From Bacteriovoracaceae bacterium (GTDB taxonomy: Bacteria; Bdellovibrionota; Bacteriovoracia; Bacteriovoracales; Bacteriovoracaceae), in the NCBI GenBank assembly GCA_020630335.1, contig JAHDBN010000003.1, positions 103,750-167,749 of the forward strand: 64,000 bases of DNA, read 5' to 3'. Of this stretch, positions 17,082 through 24,901 are shown piece by piece. Under the pieces are notes generated by a model. That model was given only the letters and a program-made list of their open reading frames with translations. It searched no databases and was not told the DNA's origin. A program made the translations under genes and the position numbers. The number at the start of each line of letters is the position of its first letter. Position 1 is the first letter of the stretch.

Positions 17082-18650
17082 AGAGTCGTTAATAAAAAAG
17101 AAATCCTTGAAATTGAAAAAGCATCTTTTGGTGAGTTTGGATTAACTAAAGATTTAGTGATTGAAGGAGTCGGTCGAGAGATTTCAGATTTTATTTTAGA
17201 AAATTTCATTGAAGATTTAGATACTTCCAGTTTTATTTTTTTAATTGGTGCTGGTAATAACGGAGCTGATGGATTAGCAGCTGCTCGAAACCTTAGTAAT
17301 AAGGGATTAAATGTTAGAGTGTTTTTTATCGCGGGAAATGAGAAACTTTCTGATGAGCTAAAAATTCAAATGGATAGGGCAAAAGCTTTCGAGGTGCGAG
17401 GTAATGAAATAGACGATGCGAAATATCTAGAATCTTTTTTATTACAAAATTCTCAGCAAAATATTATCATAGATGCTATTTCAGGAACTGGAGTCAGACT
17501 TCCTCTAGCTGAAAAAGTTTATGACTTCATAAATGTTATTAATGAAAATAGTGATTTCACTATTTCTATAGACCTTCCTTCTGGCGTAGATACGAATTCT
17601 GGTAAAGTACAAGGGACTGCAGTGAAAGCAGATATTACTCTTTCAATTGGATTTCCTAAAATTGGTTGTTTTATAGGAGAAGGAGTGAATTATATAGGGC
17701 AAATAGAAAATTTAGAGATTGGTTTTTCTCATAAATTAAAGTCTGGAGACAAAGAGCTCGCCGATCTTGATCAAGTAGTAGATATAGCTAGACTTAGATC
17801 AAAGTTTGAAGATAAAAAGTCATTTGGGCATACACTATTACTTGGTGGTTCTCACGGGTTAACAGGTTCTTTAGTGATGGCCTCTGAAGCAGCACTTAGA
17901 GTTGGTGTTGGAGTTGTGACTGCAGCAACTTGGGAGCCACAGTATTTAGAATTTGTTAGTAGATTAATCCCAGAAATTAAAACAGGTTATATTCCTTTGG
18001 ATGATTCTAGGTGGGGAGCATTAGTAAGTGATCTAGAGAAATATGATTCTATAGTTATCGGTCCAGGGCTTGGAGTTTCAGCTCGATCAAGAAGATTAGT
18101 TCATAAAATTTTAGAATCTTATCAAGGCCCAGTTGTGTTAGATGCTGATGCGATAAACGTTTTGAGCATAAAAGATGATCTGGCCCTATTACAAAACAGA
18201 AGAAATCCTACTATATTAACTCCACATTTTGGAGAAATGGCTAAATTTTTTAAAGTTGAGAAAAGTAAAATTCACGCTGAACCAATTAAGTATCTAAAAC
18301 AAGCAGTTGATCAAACCAATGCCTTGGTTGTTTTAAAAGGCCCATGCACATTTTTAGGTTTTCCTAGTGGGCAAGTTTATTTAAATTATTCACCTAACTC
18401 TGGTATGGCATCTGGTGGGGTTGGTGATGTTCTTGCTGGAATTTTAGGTGGTTTTGCAGCTCAAGATCATACAATGAAAAAAAATATATCAAGATATGAG
18501 AAAATAGTAAGCTTGGATAAAACAGTTTTACTTGGGGTAATGATGCACTCAAGAGCAGGCTACTTTGCTTCTCAAGATCTTGGTGATCGTTATATGACTG
18601 CGACCTCAATTATTAATTCATTACCTAAAGCCTTTGAAGAGATTAAATAA
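17079..18650 (+). CDS. nnrE/nnrD fusion: bifunctional NAD(P)H-hydrate epimerase/dehydratase
   Basis: Metabolite-repair enzyme that epimerises and dehydrates damaged NAD(P)HX. The N-terminal YjeF_N epimerase domain (about 1-215) shows IGAGNNGADGLAAARNL and DLPSGVDTNSG. The C-terminal ribokinase-like dehydratase domain shows LLLGGSHGLTGS, LTPHFGEMAKF and the catalytic-region motif NSGMASGGVGDVLAGILGG. At 523 aa it is the normal fused form. The start codon lies within a palindrome directly behind a promoter, without a ribosome binding site. The tsaE gene follows at once, the same neighbourhood seen for yjeF-tsaE in many bacteria. Confidence 0.95.
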   Translation: MRVVNKKEILEIEKASFGEFGLTKDLVIEGVGREISDFILENFIEDLDTSSFIFLIGAGNNGADGLAAARNLSNKGLNVRVFFIAGNEKLSDELKIQMDRAKAFEVRGNEIDDAKYLESFLLQNSQQNIIIDAISGTGVRLPLAEKVYDFINVINENSDFTISIDLPSGVDTNSGKVQGTAVKADITLSIGFPKIGCFIGEGVNYIGQIENLEIGFSHKLKSGDKELADLDQVVDIARLRSKFEDKKSFGHTLLLGGSHGLTGSLVMASEAALRVGVGVVTAATWEPQYLEFVSRLIPEIKTGYIPLDDSRWGALVSDLEKYDSIVIGPGLGVSARSRRLVHKILESYQGPVVLDADAINVLSIKDDLALLQNRRNPTILTPHFGEMAKFFKVEKSKIHAEPIKYLKQAVDQTNALVVLKGPCTFLGFPSGQVYLNYSPNSGMASGGVGDVLAGILGGFAAQDHTMKKNISRYEKIVSLDKTVLLGVMMHSRAGYFASQDLGDRYMTATSIINSLPKAFEEIK

Positions 18651-18651
18651 T

Positions 18652-19101
18652 ATGCATAAAAAAGAATTTAAAATTTGGAAGAAAGCAAGAACAAATGATT
18701 ACCCGTATATTGTTAATGAGATTAAAACAGAGGTCGTCTTGCCAGCGATCATTTTTCTAGAAGGCCCTATGGGAATTGGGAAAACAACCTTCACTCAATA
18801 TTTCACTGAGGATAATATTAGCAGTCCTACTTACTCAATTCTTACTGATTATTCTGAAATAGTGCATGCTGATTTCTATCGTTTAAAAAGTTCTGAAGAA
18901 CTTTATGAGCTAGAGCTTTCTATGTACTTAGAGGAAAAATCATATTTCTTAGCAGAGTGGGGACTTCAGTATTTTAATTCTTTATTTTCTTCTCATATTC
19001 CTGAAGGGTTTAATTATTATTTACTGGAGTTAAAAAGTGTTGAAGGAAATAATGAAGAGCGAGATCTAGTGTTTTATGAAATTGATCCATTACTATCTTA
19101 A
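18652..19101 (+). CDS. tsaE: tRNA threonylcarbamoyladenosine biosynthesis ATPase TsaE
   Basis: P-loop ATPase needed by the TsaB-TsaD complex to make t6A37 on ANN-decoding tRNAs. The Walker A motif GPMGIGKTTFTQYF is near residue 37, followed by SSPTYSIL, HADFYRL (the switch/Walker B region) and AEWG, all typical of TsaE. At about 149 aa it has the family size. I chose the ATG at 18652, one base after the nnr stop; an in-frame TTG at 18634 would extend it by six residues into nnr. The pair probably forms one transcript. Confidence 0.9.
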   Translation: MHKKEFKIWKKARTNDYPYIVNEIKTEVVLPAIIFLEGPMGIGKTTFTQYFTEDNISSPTYSILTDYSEIVHADFYRLKSSEELYELELSMYLEEKSYFLAEWGLQYFNSLFSSHIPEGFNYYLLELKSVEGNNEERDLVFYEIDPLLS

Positions 19102-19245
19102 GTAAAAGAAAAACATTGATGGTAGATTTTTCCTCTCTATATGAAAGAAACTTTAAGAATTATAAATAAAAAATTCAAATTTTCCTTGCATAGGGGCAAG
19201 TTTTGCCATAGGTTCATAAGTTTTTAATTTTTTTTACATCTATTG

Positions 19246-19369
19246 TTGACGTAAGTGTTTTAATAAGGTGATACTTATACTTGAGAAGAGTTTTAGTATC
19301 AATTACTAAAAAGTCTCCGAATGGCAGGGAACGCCATTTGATAGTTTTTACTATTAAACTTTATGGAGG
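19246..19369 (+). promoter_or_regulatory. promoter and structured leader of the Rrf2-type regulator
   Basis: TTGACG (19246-19251), 17 bp, then TGATAC (19269-19274) is a likely sigma-70 promoter starting near 19281. The roughly 96-nt leader holds three successive inverted repeats: TTTTAGTA-TCAAT-TACTAAAA (19291-19311), AATGGC-7-GCCATT (19320-19338) and ATAGT-4-ACTAT (19341-19354). A strong GGAGG follows (19365-19369). The first repeat, just downstream of the start point, is a good candidate operator for autorepression. Confidence 0.55.
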
Positions 19370-19376
19370 ATGAAAA

Positions 19377-20009
19377 ATGAGACTAACGTCAAAAGGACGG
19401 TACGCCGTCAGAGCAATGCTCGACCTAACAATGCACAGTAGTGGAAATCCAGTTCGACTACAAGAAATCTCTAAGAGACAAGCGATTAGCTTACATTACC
19501 TAGAGCAACTTTTTAGAAAGTTGAGAACAGGTTCTGTTGTTAAGTCTGTAAGAGGACCAGGTGGTGGTTATGTTCTTTCTAGATCTATGGATGAAATCAC
19601 TATCAGTGATGTTCTGAAAAGTGTAGGAGAAAACATTGACCCTGCAAGAGATATCAAAGGTAACCCTAGTTCAGGTGTAAACTTTGGTGAAGAAAACGCA
19701 GGTATGGTAACAACTCCTGAATTTCACATGGTTAAGAATTATTTTCAAAATCTTGGAACGATCATGAGTGAGTACTTATCTACAACTACTCTTGGTGATC
19801 TAATGAGAAGATCTAAAGATCTTCCAATGCAAAATTTTGCAAACCAAAATCCAATTGCTCAGCAAAGTCCAATGCAATCTAGTGAATCATCATGGAGACC
19901 ATCTACGATGACTAACAATGCAAGCGGAATTAGCAATAATAGTAATTCTCAAACGAGTACGAATTCATCTTCATTTATTAATAACACGAGAATTGGTTCA
20001 GATTTCTAA
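19377..20009 (+). CDS. Rrf2-family transcriptional regulator without cysteines (IscR-like)
   Basis: DNA-binding regulator of 210 aa. The first 95 residues are a clear Rrf2 winged helix (RLTSKGRYAVRAMLDL, QAISLHYLEQLFRKLR, VRGPGGGYVLSR). Unlike IscR, RsrR or NsrR it has no cysteine at all, so it cannot hold an Fe-S cluster in the known way. The C-terminal 60 residues are an Asn/Ser/Gln-rich, apparently disordered tail. The gene directly downstream is a cysteine desulfurase, so control of sulfur or Fe-S supply is the natural guess, with a signal other than cluster occupancy. Autoregulation through the palindromes in its leader is likely. Confidence 0.85.
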   Translation: MRLTSKGRYAVRAMLDLTMHSSGNPVRLQEISKRQAISLHYLEQLFRKLRTGSVVKSVRGPGGGYVLSRSMDEITISDVLKSVGENIDPARDIKGNPSSGVNFGEENAGMVTTPEFHMVKNYFQNLGTIMSEYLSTTTLGDLMRRSKDLPMQNFANQNPIAQQSPMQSSESSWRPSTMTNNASGISNNSNSQTSTNSSSFINNTRIGSDF

Positions 20010-20018
20010 TCAAACTCG

Positions 20019-21128
20019 GTGATATATTGTGATTACAATTCATCTGCCCCTCTAAGTGAAAACTTAAGAGGGGTTTTTTTTGATCTTCCTTTTGCGAATC
20101 CTTCTGCTCAGCATCGGGAAGGAAAAAAATCTTTAAAAGCTATAAACGAAACAACAAAGTATTTAAAAGAATATTTTGGTGTTGATGATTATGAAGTTTT
20201 TTATCATTCAGGTTCTACTGAAGGATGCAATCAATGCATTCAGGGCTCTTTGGAAAAAGGTGATACCTTTTTTTATTTTCCCTTAGATCATTCCGCTATT
20301 TTGTCACAGGTTAATTATTTATCAAAAATGGGGATCAAGTGTGTTGAATTAGAAATTTCACAAGACTTAGACTTCTTAGAAAAAAATATTGAGATCATGA
20401 AAAAGAGTATCTCTAAAAAAGGACTTTTAAATTTCACATGGGTTCATAATGAGACAGGACGAATTTGGAACTTAGATATTATAGAACGCTTGAAAAAAGA
20501 TATTCCTAATCTTTTGGTTCACGTTGATGCAACTCAGAGTATAGGGAAAATCAAAGATTACAAGAATGTGAGATCTGCAGATTTTTTCACTTACAGTGGA
20601 CATAAGTTTGGAGCCTTAAATGGAGTAGGCTTTAGCTTTTATAAGAAAAAACCTAAAGCTTTGATTTATGGAGGGAAACATCAAAAAGGCTTAAGGGCTG
20701 GCACTTTAAATATTCAAGGTATTGTTTCGTTACGATATGCGCTTGAAGATTTAGAAAGTAAAATCTCACTTGATCATTGCATTAATATTCAAAAAGAACT
20801 GGATGATTTATTTCAAAGACTTGTTTCTAAGAATTTAATCTTGGATTTTTCACATCAACCAAACAAGGCGTGGAATACCTTGTTTCTTGTTTTCAAAGAA
20901 TTAAAAACTCAAATCCTTTTACCGGCGATTGATCTCGTAGGAGTTTCGTTAGGATCAGGATCAGCCTGCTCTTCAGGTATTTTTGAAGAGAATAAGCTTT
21001 TAAACTCTTTAGGGTTGCAAGCGTACTCTAAGAACACTTTAAGAGTATCTGTCTCTCCGCTAAGTGATTTAGCGACTTTGAAAGAGACATTACTTCGGAT
21101 TGAAGGAGTGATTGAAAAACTAGCTTAA
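20019..21128 (+). CDS. cysteine desulfurase (NifS/IscS family)
   Basis: PLP enzyme that takes sulfur from cysteine for Fe-S clusters or thiolated tRNA, 369 aa. The PLP lysine is Lys196 in SGHKFGALNG, the cofactor-binding HSGSTEG is near 63-69, and the catalytic cysteine is Cys317 in GSGSACSSG. The short loop around this cysteine fits the NifS/IscS class. The start is GTG at 20019, 9 nt after the Rrf2 gene, with no strong ribosome binding site, so coupling is likely. No iscU, iscA or hscBA follows, so the rest of the assembly pathway must be elsewhere. Confidence 0.92.
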   Translation: MIYCDYNSSAPLSENLRGVFFDLPFANPSAQHREGKKSLKAINETTKYLKEYFGVDDYEVFYHSGSTEGCNQCIQGSLEKGDTFFYFPLDHSAILSQVNYLSKMGIKCVELEISQDLDFLEKNIEIMKKSISKKGLLNFTWVHNETGRIWNLDIIERLKKDIPNLLVHVDATQSIGKIKDYKNVRSADFFTYSGHKFGALNGVGFSFYKKKPKALIYGGKHQKGLRAGTLNIQGIVSLRYALEDLESKISLDHCINIQKELDDLFQRLVSKNLILDFSHQPNKAWNTLFLVFKELKTQILLPAIDLVGVSLGSGSACSSGIFEENKLLNSLGLQAYSKNTLRVSVSPLSDLATLKETLLRIEGVIEKLA

Positions 21129-22135
21129 AGTTGTCTCCAGGATTTGAGTATATGCTCTAAATGTTCTGGATGAATATGAGTACAATAATTTGCTCGATGT
21201 CTGGACTCTAGCAATGGACTAGAAACAAGAAAATATTTCATAGGCTTTCTATTTCTTTTCCTAAAAAGTGAATGAGTTCTATTAGGTAAATACAAAAAAT
21301 CATAAGGAATATCTTTAAGACAAGTAAAATCTTCTCTATGAGTAAAGTAGCTAATCAAAAATAGATCCCAAGGAATAAATCCTTTTGATCCAGGCCATAT
21401 TCTCCACAAACTCTTCCAGATTTTAGTTTTTTTCGCAACCCAACGATAAGGCCCTTTTAATTTTTCTTTCATAAATTCAAGGTGTTTCTTGCTCCATAAA
21501 AGGTGAGTCATACTTTCCACAGGAATCATTGTTATTGGAATATAAGAATTCATGATGGCCCTCACAGCTTCAGGGTCACCATCTATATTAGTATCTGGAA
21601 ATAGAATCCTTTTTTTTCCAAAGACAACTTCATATTCTAATCTCTTGCCTCCGAGGAGAACGATTTCTTGAATTTGAGAAATAAGATCAGGTCTAAGAAG
21701 TATAAGACTTGCAATATTAGTTAATCGTCCAGAAGCAATAATAGTGATTTTCTGATTTTTGAGTACTTTTATCATTTGATAAATGGCTTGATTATAAGAA
21801 CCAAGTTCTTGGCTACTTTTTGCTCCCTGGTAAACTTTTAAATGATCTTGATTAAAGTTTTTGAGGAGCTTTAGGCTCCATTTTTTTTGATGTTCAAGAT
21901 CATTGATATTTCCATAAACGGTAGAAAGCCCCTTGATATCGAGTTTATCTTGATGATTAATCAGATGAATTAAAGCATAAGCATCATCTGGATCTCTAAT
22001 TTTTTTCCCAAAAGCGAGGTCGTAATCAAACCACAATGCAGTTTTTGCAAAGATAGTTAAGGGAAGTATTAAAAAAGTGATAACCTTCATAAGAAGCTTC
22101 ATATTATGTGGATGGTGTCCAAAAGTCATGGCCAT
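21125..22135 (-). CDS. exported nucleoside hydrolase-like protein
   Basis: Inosine/uridine-preferring nucleoside-hydrolase family member, 336 aa. A signal peptide (KVITFLILPLTIFA) suggests periplasmic or secreted action, perhaps cutting prey nucleosides into base and ribose. The calcium-binding N-terminal aspartates appear as DYDLAFGKKIRDPDDAYAL, an altered form of the usual DTDPGxDD motif with an insertion, and ASGRLTNIASLI and the DTNIDGDPEA region are also family features. GGAG before ATG 22135 supports the long start; ATG 22102 would shorten the signal peptide's N-region. It is convergent with the cysteine desulfurase gene, overlapping by 4 bp. Confidence 0.75.
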   Translation of the reverse strand: MAMTFGHHPHNMKLLMKVITFLILPLTIFAKTALWFDYDLAFGKKIRDPDDAYALIHLINHQDKLDIKGLSTVYGNINDLEHQKKWSLKLLKNFNQDHLKVYQGAKSSQELGSYNQAIYQMIKVLKNQKITIIASGRLTNIASLILLRPDLISQIQEIVLLGGKRLEYEVVFGKKRILFPDTNIDGDPEAVRAIMNSYIPITMIPVESMTHLLWSKKHLEFMKEKLKGPYRWVAKKTKIWKSLWRIWPGSKGFIPWDLFLISYFTHREDFTCLKDIPYDFLYLPNRTHSLFRKRNRKPMKYFLVSSPLLESRHRANYCTHIHPEHLEHILKSWRQL

Positions 22136-22250
22136 AATGACTCCAAATGGTGCTTTTAGATTCCAATCTTGTAAGAAAAATCTGCCATGGCGATTAGCAT
22201 TAAGTGCGGTGCTCAGAGATAAGTACTTGAATTTAAAGCTAAGATAAAAC

Positions 22251-22267
22251 TTGGCACGGGGCCTGCT
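22251..22267 (+). promoter_or_regulatory. sigma-54 promoter driving an intergenic RNA
   Basis: TTGGCACGGGGCCTGCT has GG (22253-22254) and GC (22265-22266) separated by exactly 10 bases and matches the sigma-54 consensus almost perfectly. Predicted start is near 22278. No open reading frame of note lies between it and the terminator at 22478, which points to a non-coding transcript. Confidence 0.8.
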
Positions 22268-22277
22268 ATATAGATAA

Positions 22278-22478
22278 GCAGAAAGAGGTTAGGTGGTGAT
22301 TAAGACCTGATATCATAATCAATCTAAATCACATCTTCCGAAATTTCGAATGAAAGATCGGCCCAAAATCCTGCCTCAACCGTTCTGAAGTAGTGAAATA
22401 CTTCATTCAGGTTGATCGCCGCCTTCTCTTACATTTAAAAAATCACAAAAAAAAGCCTCTTTTACAGAGGCTTTTTTT
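22278..22478 (+). ncRNA. candidate sigma-54-dependent small RNA, about 200 nt
   Basis: The roughly 200 bp between a near-consensus sigma-54 promoter and a strong intrinsic terminator have no credible reading frame but clear structure. TCAACC/GGTTGA (22376-22381 with 22410-22415) encloses a symmetric internal loop and the stem TGAAGTA-GTGAAA-TACTTCA (22386-22405). A short palindrome CGAAATTTCG lies at 22339-22348. The terminator stem is the 3' hairpin. It does not look like tmRNA, RNase P, SRP RNA or a c-di-GMP-I aptamer. The gene downstream (22599) has its own ribosome binding site after a further 120 bp, so this is more likely a free RNA than a leader. Confidence 0.65.
22449..22478 (+). terminator. 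intrinsic terminator of the candidate small RNA
   Basis: AAAGCCTCT and AGAGGCTTT form a stem of about nine pairs around a 5-nt loop, followed by a run of Ts. This is the strongest Rho-independent terminator in the window apart from those at fusA. Confidence 0.85.
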
Positions 22479-22598
22479 ATTCTACGAAAAGTTTTTTAAT
22501 AAATTTATAAAGTAATTTATGTTTTCCTTGTAAATCAATTCGACTTCAATAAAAATCTCTATCAAGTTAAATTACTTTGCTTATTTGAAGGAGTAAGG

Positions 22599-23672
22599 AT
22601 GAAATTTTTAATTTTATTTATATTTGCTGCAGGAAGTTGCCTCGGAGATATTATTGATATTCACGCTCACATTTGGACAAAGAGACCAGAACTTTTAAAA
22701 GAATATGAAAAAAAAGCTAAAGCCAACAATATTACACATTCTGTTTTAGTTTCTTTAGCTCATGGATCAGAAATATTTGAACAAGGTTTTAAAAAAGTTA
22801 GAGAGTTAGTAGAGAAAGAAAATAATTATAGTTCAAAAGTTGCATTTAAAAATCCATCTAAATATTCATTTTTTTGTTCTATTCCTTGGCAATACAAAAA
22901 AACATTCTATGAACTCAAGAGATGTAAAGATCAATTGGGAGCTAAGGGAATTAAGCTTTACCCAGTATATTTCTCATATAATAATACAAGTTCAACTCCT
23001 GTTGATTTTCTATTAAAAAATGAGCTTACTTATTTAAACAAAGTATTTACATTTGCGAATAAAAACAAGCTTCCAATTTTAATGCATTCTTCGACAATAG
23101 ATAGCAAAGATCTGAATTCTATTTTGATTTATTCAAAATTTATGAGTCTAGGAGATCTAAAATTGGCTTTTGCTCATGCCACTTCTGGAAATGCACCAAT
23201 CACTTTCCAGGATTTTTATTATTTTTTTAAAGCTGTACCTAGTTTTAGTGGCAGGCTGTTTCTAGATCTCACAGAAGCCTCGGATATATTTGATACAGAT
23301 AATCCTTTTTATGAATCTTGGAAAAAACATCTTCTTAGTTGGGGAGTTAAGAGTAAGGCTGTATTGTTTGGATCTGATTTTTCAGCATTTGGAGTACAAA
23401 GAATGATTAATGACTATATTCACATCTTTGGTCAAGAGATCTTTGATAAAGAAATATCCCAGGAAAATGCTAGATTATTTTTACAATCAGCAAAAAAACC
23501 TTCTCTTAAAAATCCTAGTTTATCAGAGTCAGAAAGAAAAAAAAGATATAACTTCTTGCGAGAAAGAGCTATTAAAAAAGGAGCTTTACTTCACTCTGAA
23601 GGAATGTATAAGAGAAAAAAGAAGAATAATACAGGTGATCACCATATGGAGCACTTAATTAATATCCTCTAA
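22599..23672 (+). CDS. secreted amidohydrolase-2-like TIM-barrel hydrolase
   Basis: Predicted exported metal-dependent hydrolase, 357 aa. A signal peptide (ILFIFAAGSCLG) is followed directly by the metal motif DIHAHIW. Further barrel landmarks are GIKLYPV, PILMHSST, LAFAHAT and LFGSDFSAFG, in the order expected for amidohydrolase_2/TatD-like enzymes with His and Asp ligands. The C-terminal 60 residues are strongly basic (RKKRYNFLRERAIKKG) and lie outside the barrel. The ribosome binding site GGAG is well placed. Substrate is unknown; export fits a hydrolase acting on external material. Confidence 0.75.
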   Translation: MKFLILFIFAAGSCLGDIIDIHAHIWTKRPELLKEYEKKAKANNITHSVLVSLAHGSEIFEQGFKKVRELVEKENNYSSKVAFKNPSKYSFFCSIPWQYKKTFYELKRCKDQLGAKGIKLYPVYFSYNNTSSTPVDFLLKNELTYLNKVFTFANKNKLPILMHSSTIDSKDLNSILIYSKFMSLGDLKLAFAHATSGNAPITFQDFYYFFKAVPSFSGRLFLDLTEASDIFDTDNPFYESWKKHLLSWGVKSKAVLFGSDFSAFGVQRMINDYIHIFGQEIFDKEISQENARLFLQSAKKPSLKNPSLSESERKKRYNFLRERAIKKGALLHSEGMYKRKKKNNTGDHHMEHLINIL

Positions 23673-23703
23673 TAGGATTCATAGCAATAGACTTAATAAG
23701 TGG

Positions 23704-24057
23704 CTAATTACAACGAGTACTTCTATCGTTCCACTCGCTTCTACATACAAACAAACCGTTTTTTCCATGAAGAGCACGATCATTAGAGCTAAACACTAAT
23801 TTAGTCACATAAGTTTTGATCCATGAATTATTTTTACAAACCTTTGAAACATCAATGCTTTCAAGAGAGATAGTTTTGTATTTATGAGAAGGTATAGCTA
23901 CCTTTTCATTTTCTTTGTTTAAATAAACAACTTGGTTTTCTACTTGTCCAAAATAGTGGATGACTGAATTATCCGCATTATGACAGATGGTTTGAAAATA
24001 ACTGGAATGAGCTAGGGTACTAAAAAACGCTAAAGTTACAAGACTAATAATCTTCAT
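23704..24057 (-). CDS. small secreted protein of unknown function
   Basis: Not recognised. About 117 aa, with a signal peptide (MKIISLVTLAFFSTLAHS) and four cysteines in the mature part, suggesting disulfides outside the cytoplasm. I chose ATG 24057 because AAGGAGAT stands six bases before it; an upstream in-frame ATG at 24087 would overlap the preceding gene. It is co-directional with and 26 nt after the unknown gene at 24084, so both are probably on one transcript. Confidence 0.65.
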   Translation of the reverse strand: MKIISLVTLAFFSTLAHSSYFQTICHNADNSVIHYFGQVENQVVYLNKENEKVAIPSHKYKTISLESIDVSKVCKNNSWIKTYVTKLVFSSNDRALHGKNGLFVCRSEWNDRSTRCN

Positions 24058-24083
24058 TGAAATCTCCTTGATAAAATTATTTT

Positions 24084-24725
24084 TCAATCAAACCTCAAAT
24101 CACTAGCAAGTTGAACACCTTGAATTATATCCGAAGGATCAGGGATAAAATCAAACTTCATTGGAGTAAGTTGTTCTAACTTCTCTTCAAAAGCAACTGT
24201 GATTGTTTTAGGTGCAACATCTTTTAAAAGATCTATATAATAATGATCACCTAGATGAGCAAAAGGATTGATGACTTCAGCTACATCCGGAGTACCCTCT
24301 TCAGTTTCTACTACAACATTGTTTTCAACCATAGGTTCTCTAGCAGTGCTCTGAATAATTATCGCACCTTGAATTTTACTAGAAGGGATCTCAGAGGTCA
24401 TATTCCAGCTCTGAAAGTTAAAATAATCTAAATAAAAAGTAGATCTTTCGTAACTAAGCTTTCTTGTTCTAAGAAGCCTATTCATAAATTTACGAGTAAC
24501 CTCATCTTTAGATTTTCGTGCAAGTTTTTCAGCTAATCCACCATGTTCAGCCCTGATAATATAAGCCCCAGGCTTTTTACTTGATCTATAGAGCATATAC
24601 TGAAATGCGATGCTAAATAGCGTATATAGCTTTTGTTGGGTGAAATGAATGTGGTCAAAATCGCTTTCAATTAAGCTTTTAACTGATTCGTAGAGGTCTT
24701 TTTTGTCAATATCTTTTCTGCTCAT
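24084..24725 (-). CDS. cytoplasmic protein of unknown function
   Basis: Not recognised. 213 aa, no signal peptide and no membrane segment. The first half is helical and basic (AEKLARKSKDEVTRKFMNRL). The second half has the hydrophobic stretch IQGAIIIQST and an acidic linker, then FEEKLEQLTPMKFDFIPDP. The basic helical N-terminal half could bind nucleic acid or protein, but no domain can be named. It is divergent from fusA with about 175 bp between. Confidence 0.6.
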   Translation of the reverse strand: MSRKDIDKKDLYESVKSLIESDFDHIHFTQQKLYTLFSIAFQYMLYRSSKKPGAYIIRAEHGGLAEKLARKSKDEVTRKFMNRLLRTRKLSYERSTFYLDYFNFQSWNMTSEIPSSKIQGAIIIQSTAREPMVENNVVVETEEGTPDVAEVINPFAHLGDHYYIDLLKDVAPKTITVAFEEKLEQLTPMKFDFIPDPSDIIQGVQLASDLRFD

Positions 24726-24901
24726 AAACTCTTTTTCTGATATAAACTCAGGGGTTATCTCCGTTTTGTAGAGGCAATTTAAACTAAGATGTGATTTGGG
24801 TCAATAGAGAAGATGAAAGTGTGAAAAAGTTTTGTACTTTCTAAGGCCGGTCTTTTATATTATTCAAGTTAAAAATAAGATTCATTAATTATGGAGATTC
24901 T

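Noticed and set aside
22278..22478. c-di-GMP riboswitch or 6S RNA at the sigma-54 transcript
   Set aside because: The conserved GEMM aptamer core is absent, and the hairpin with a symmetric internal loop is too short and too far from the 5' end to form the 6S bubble.
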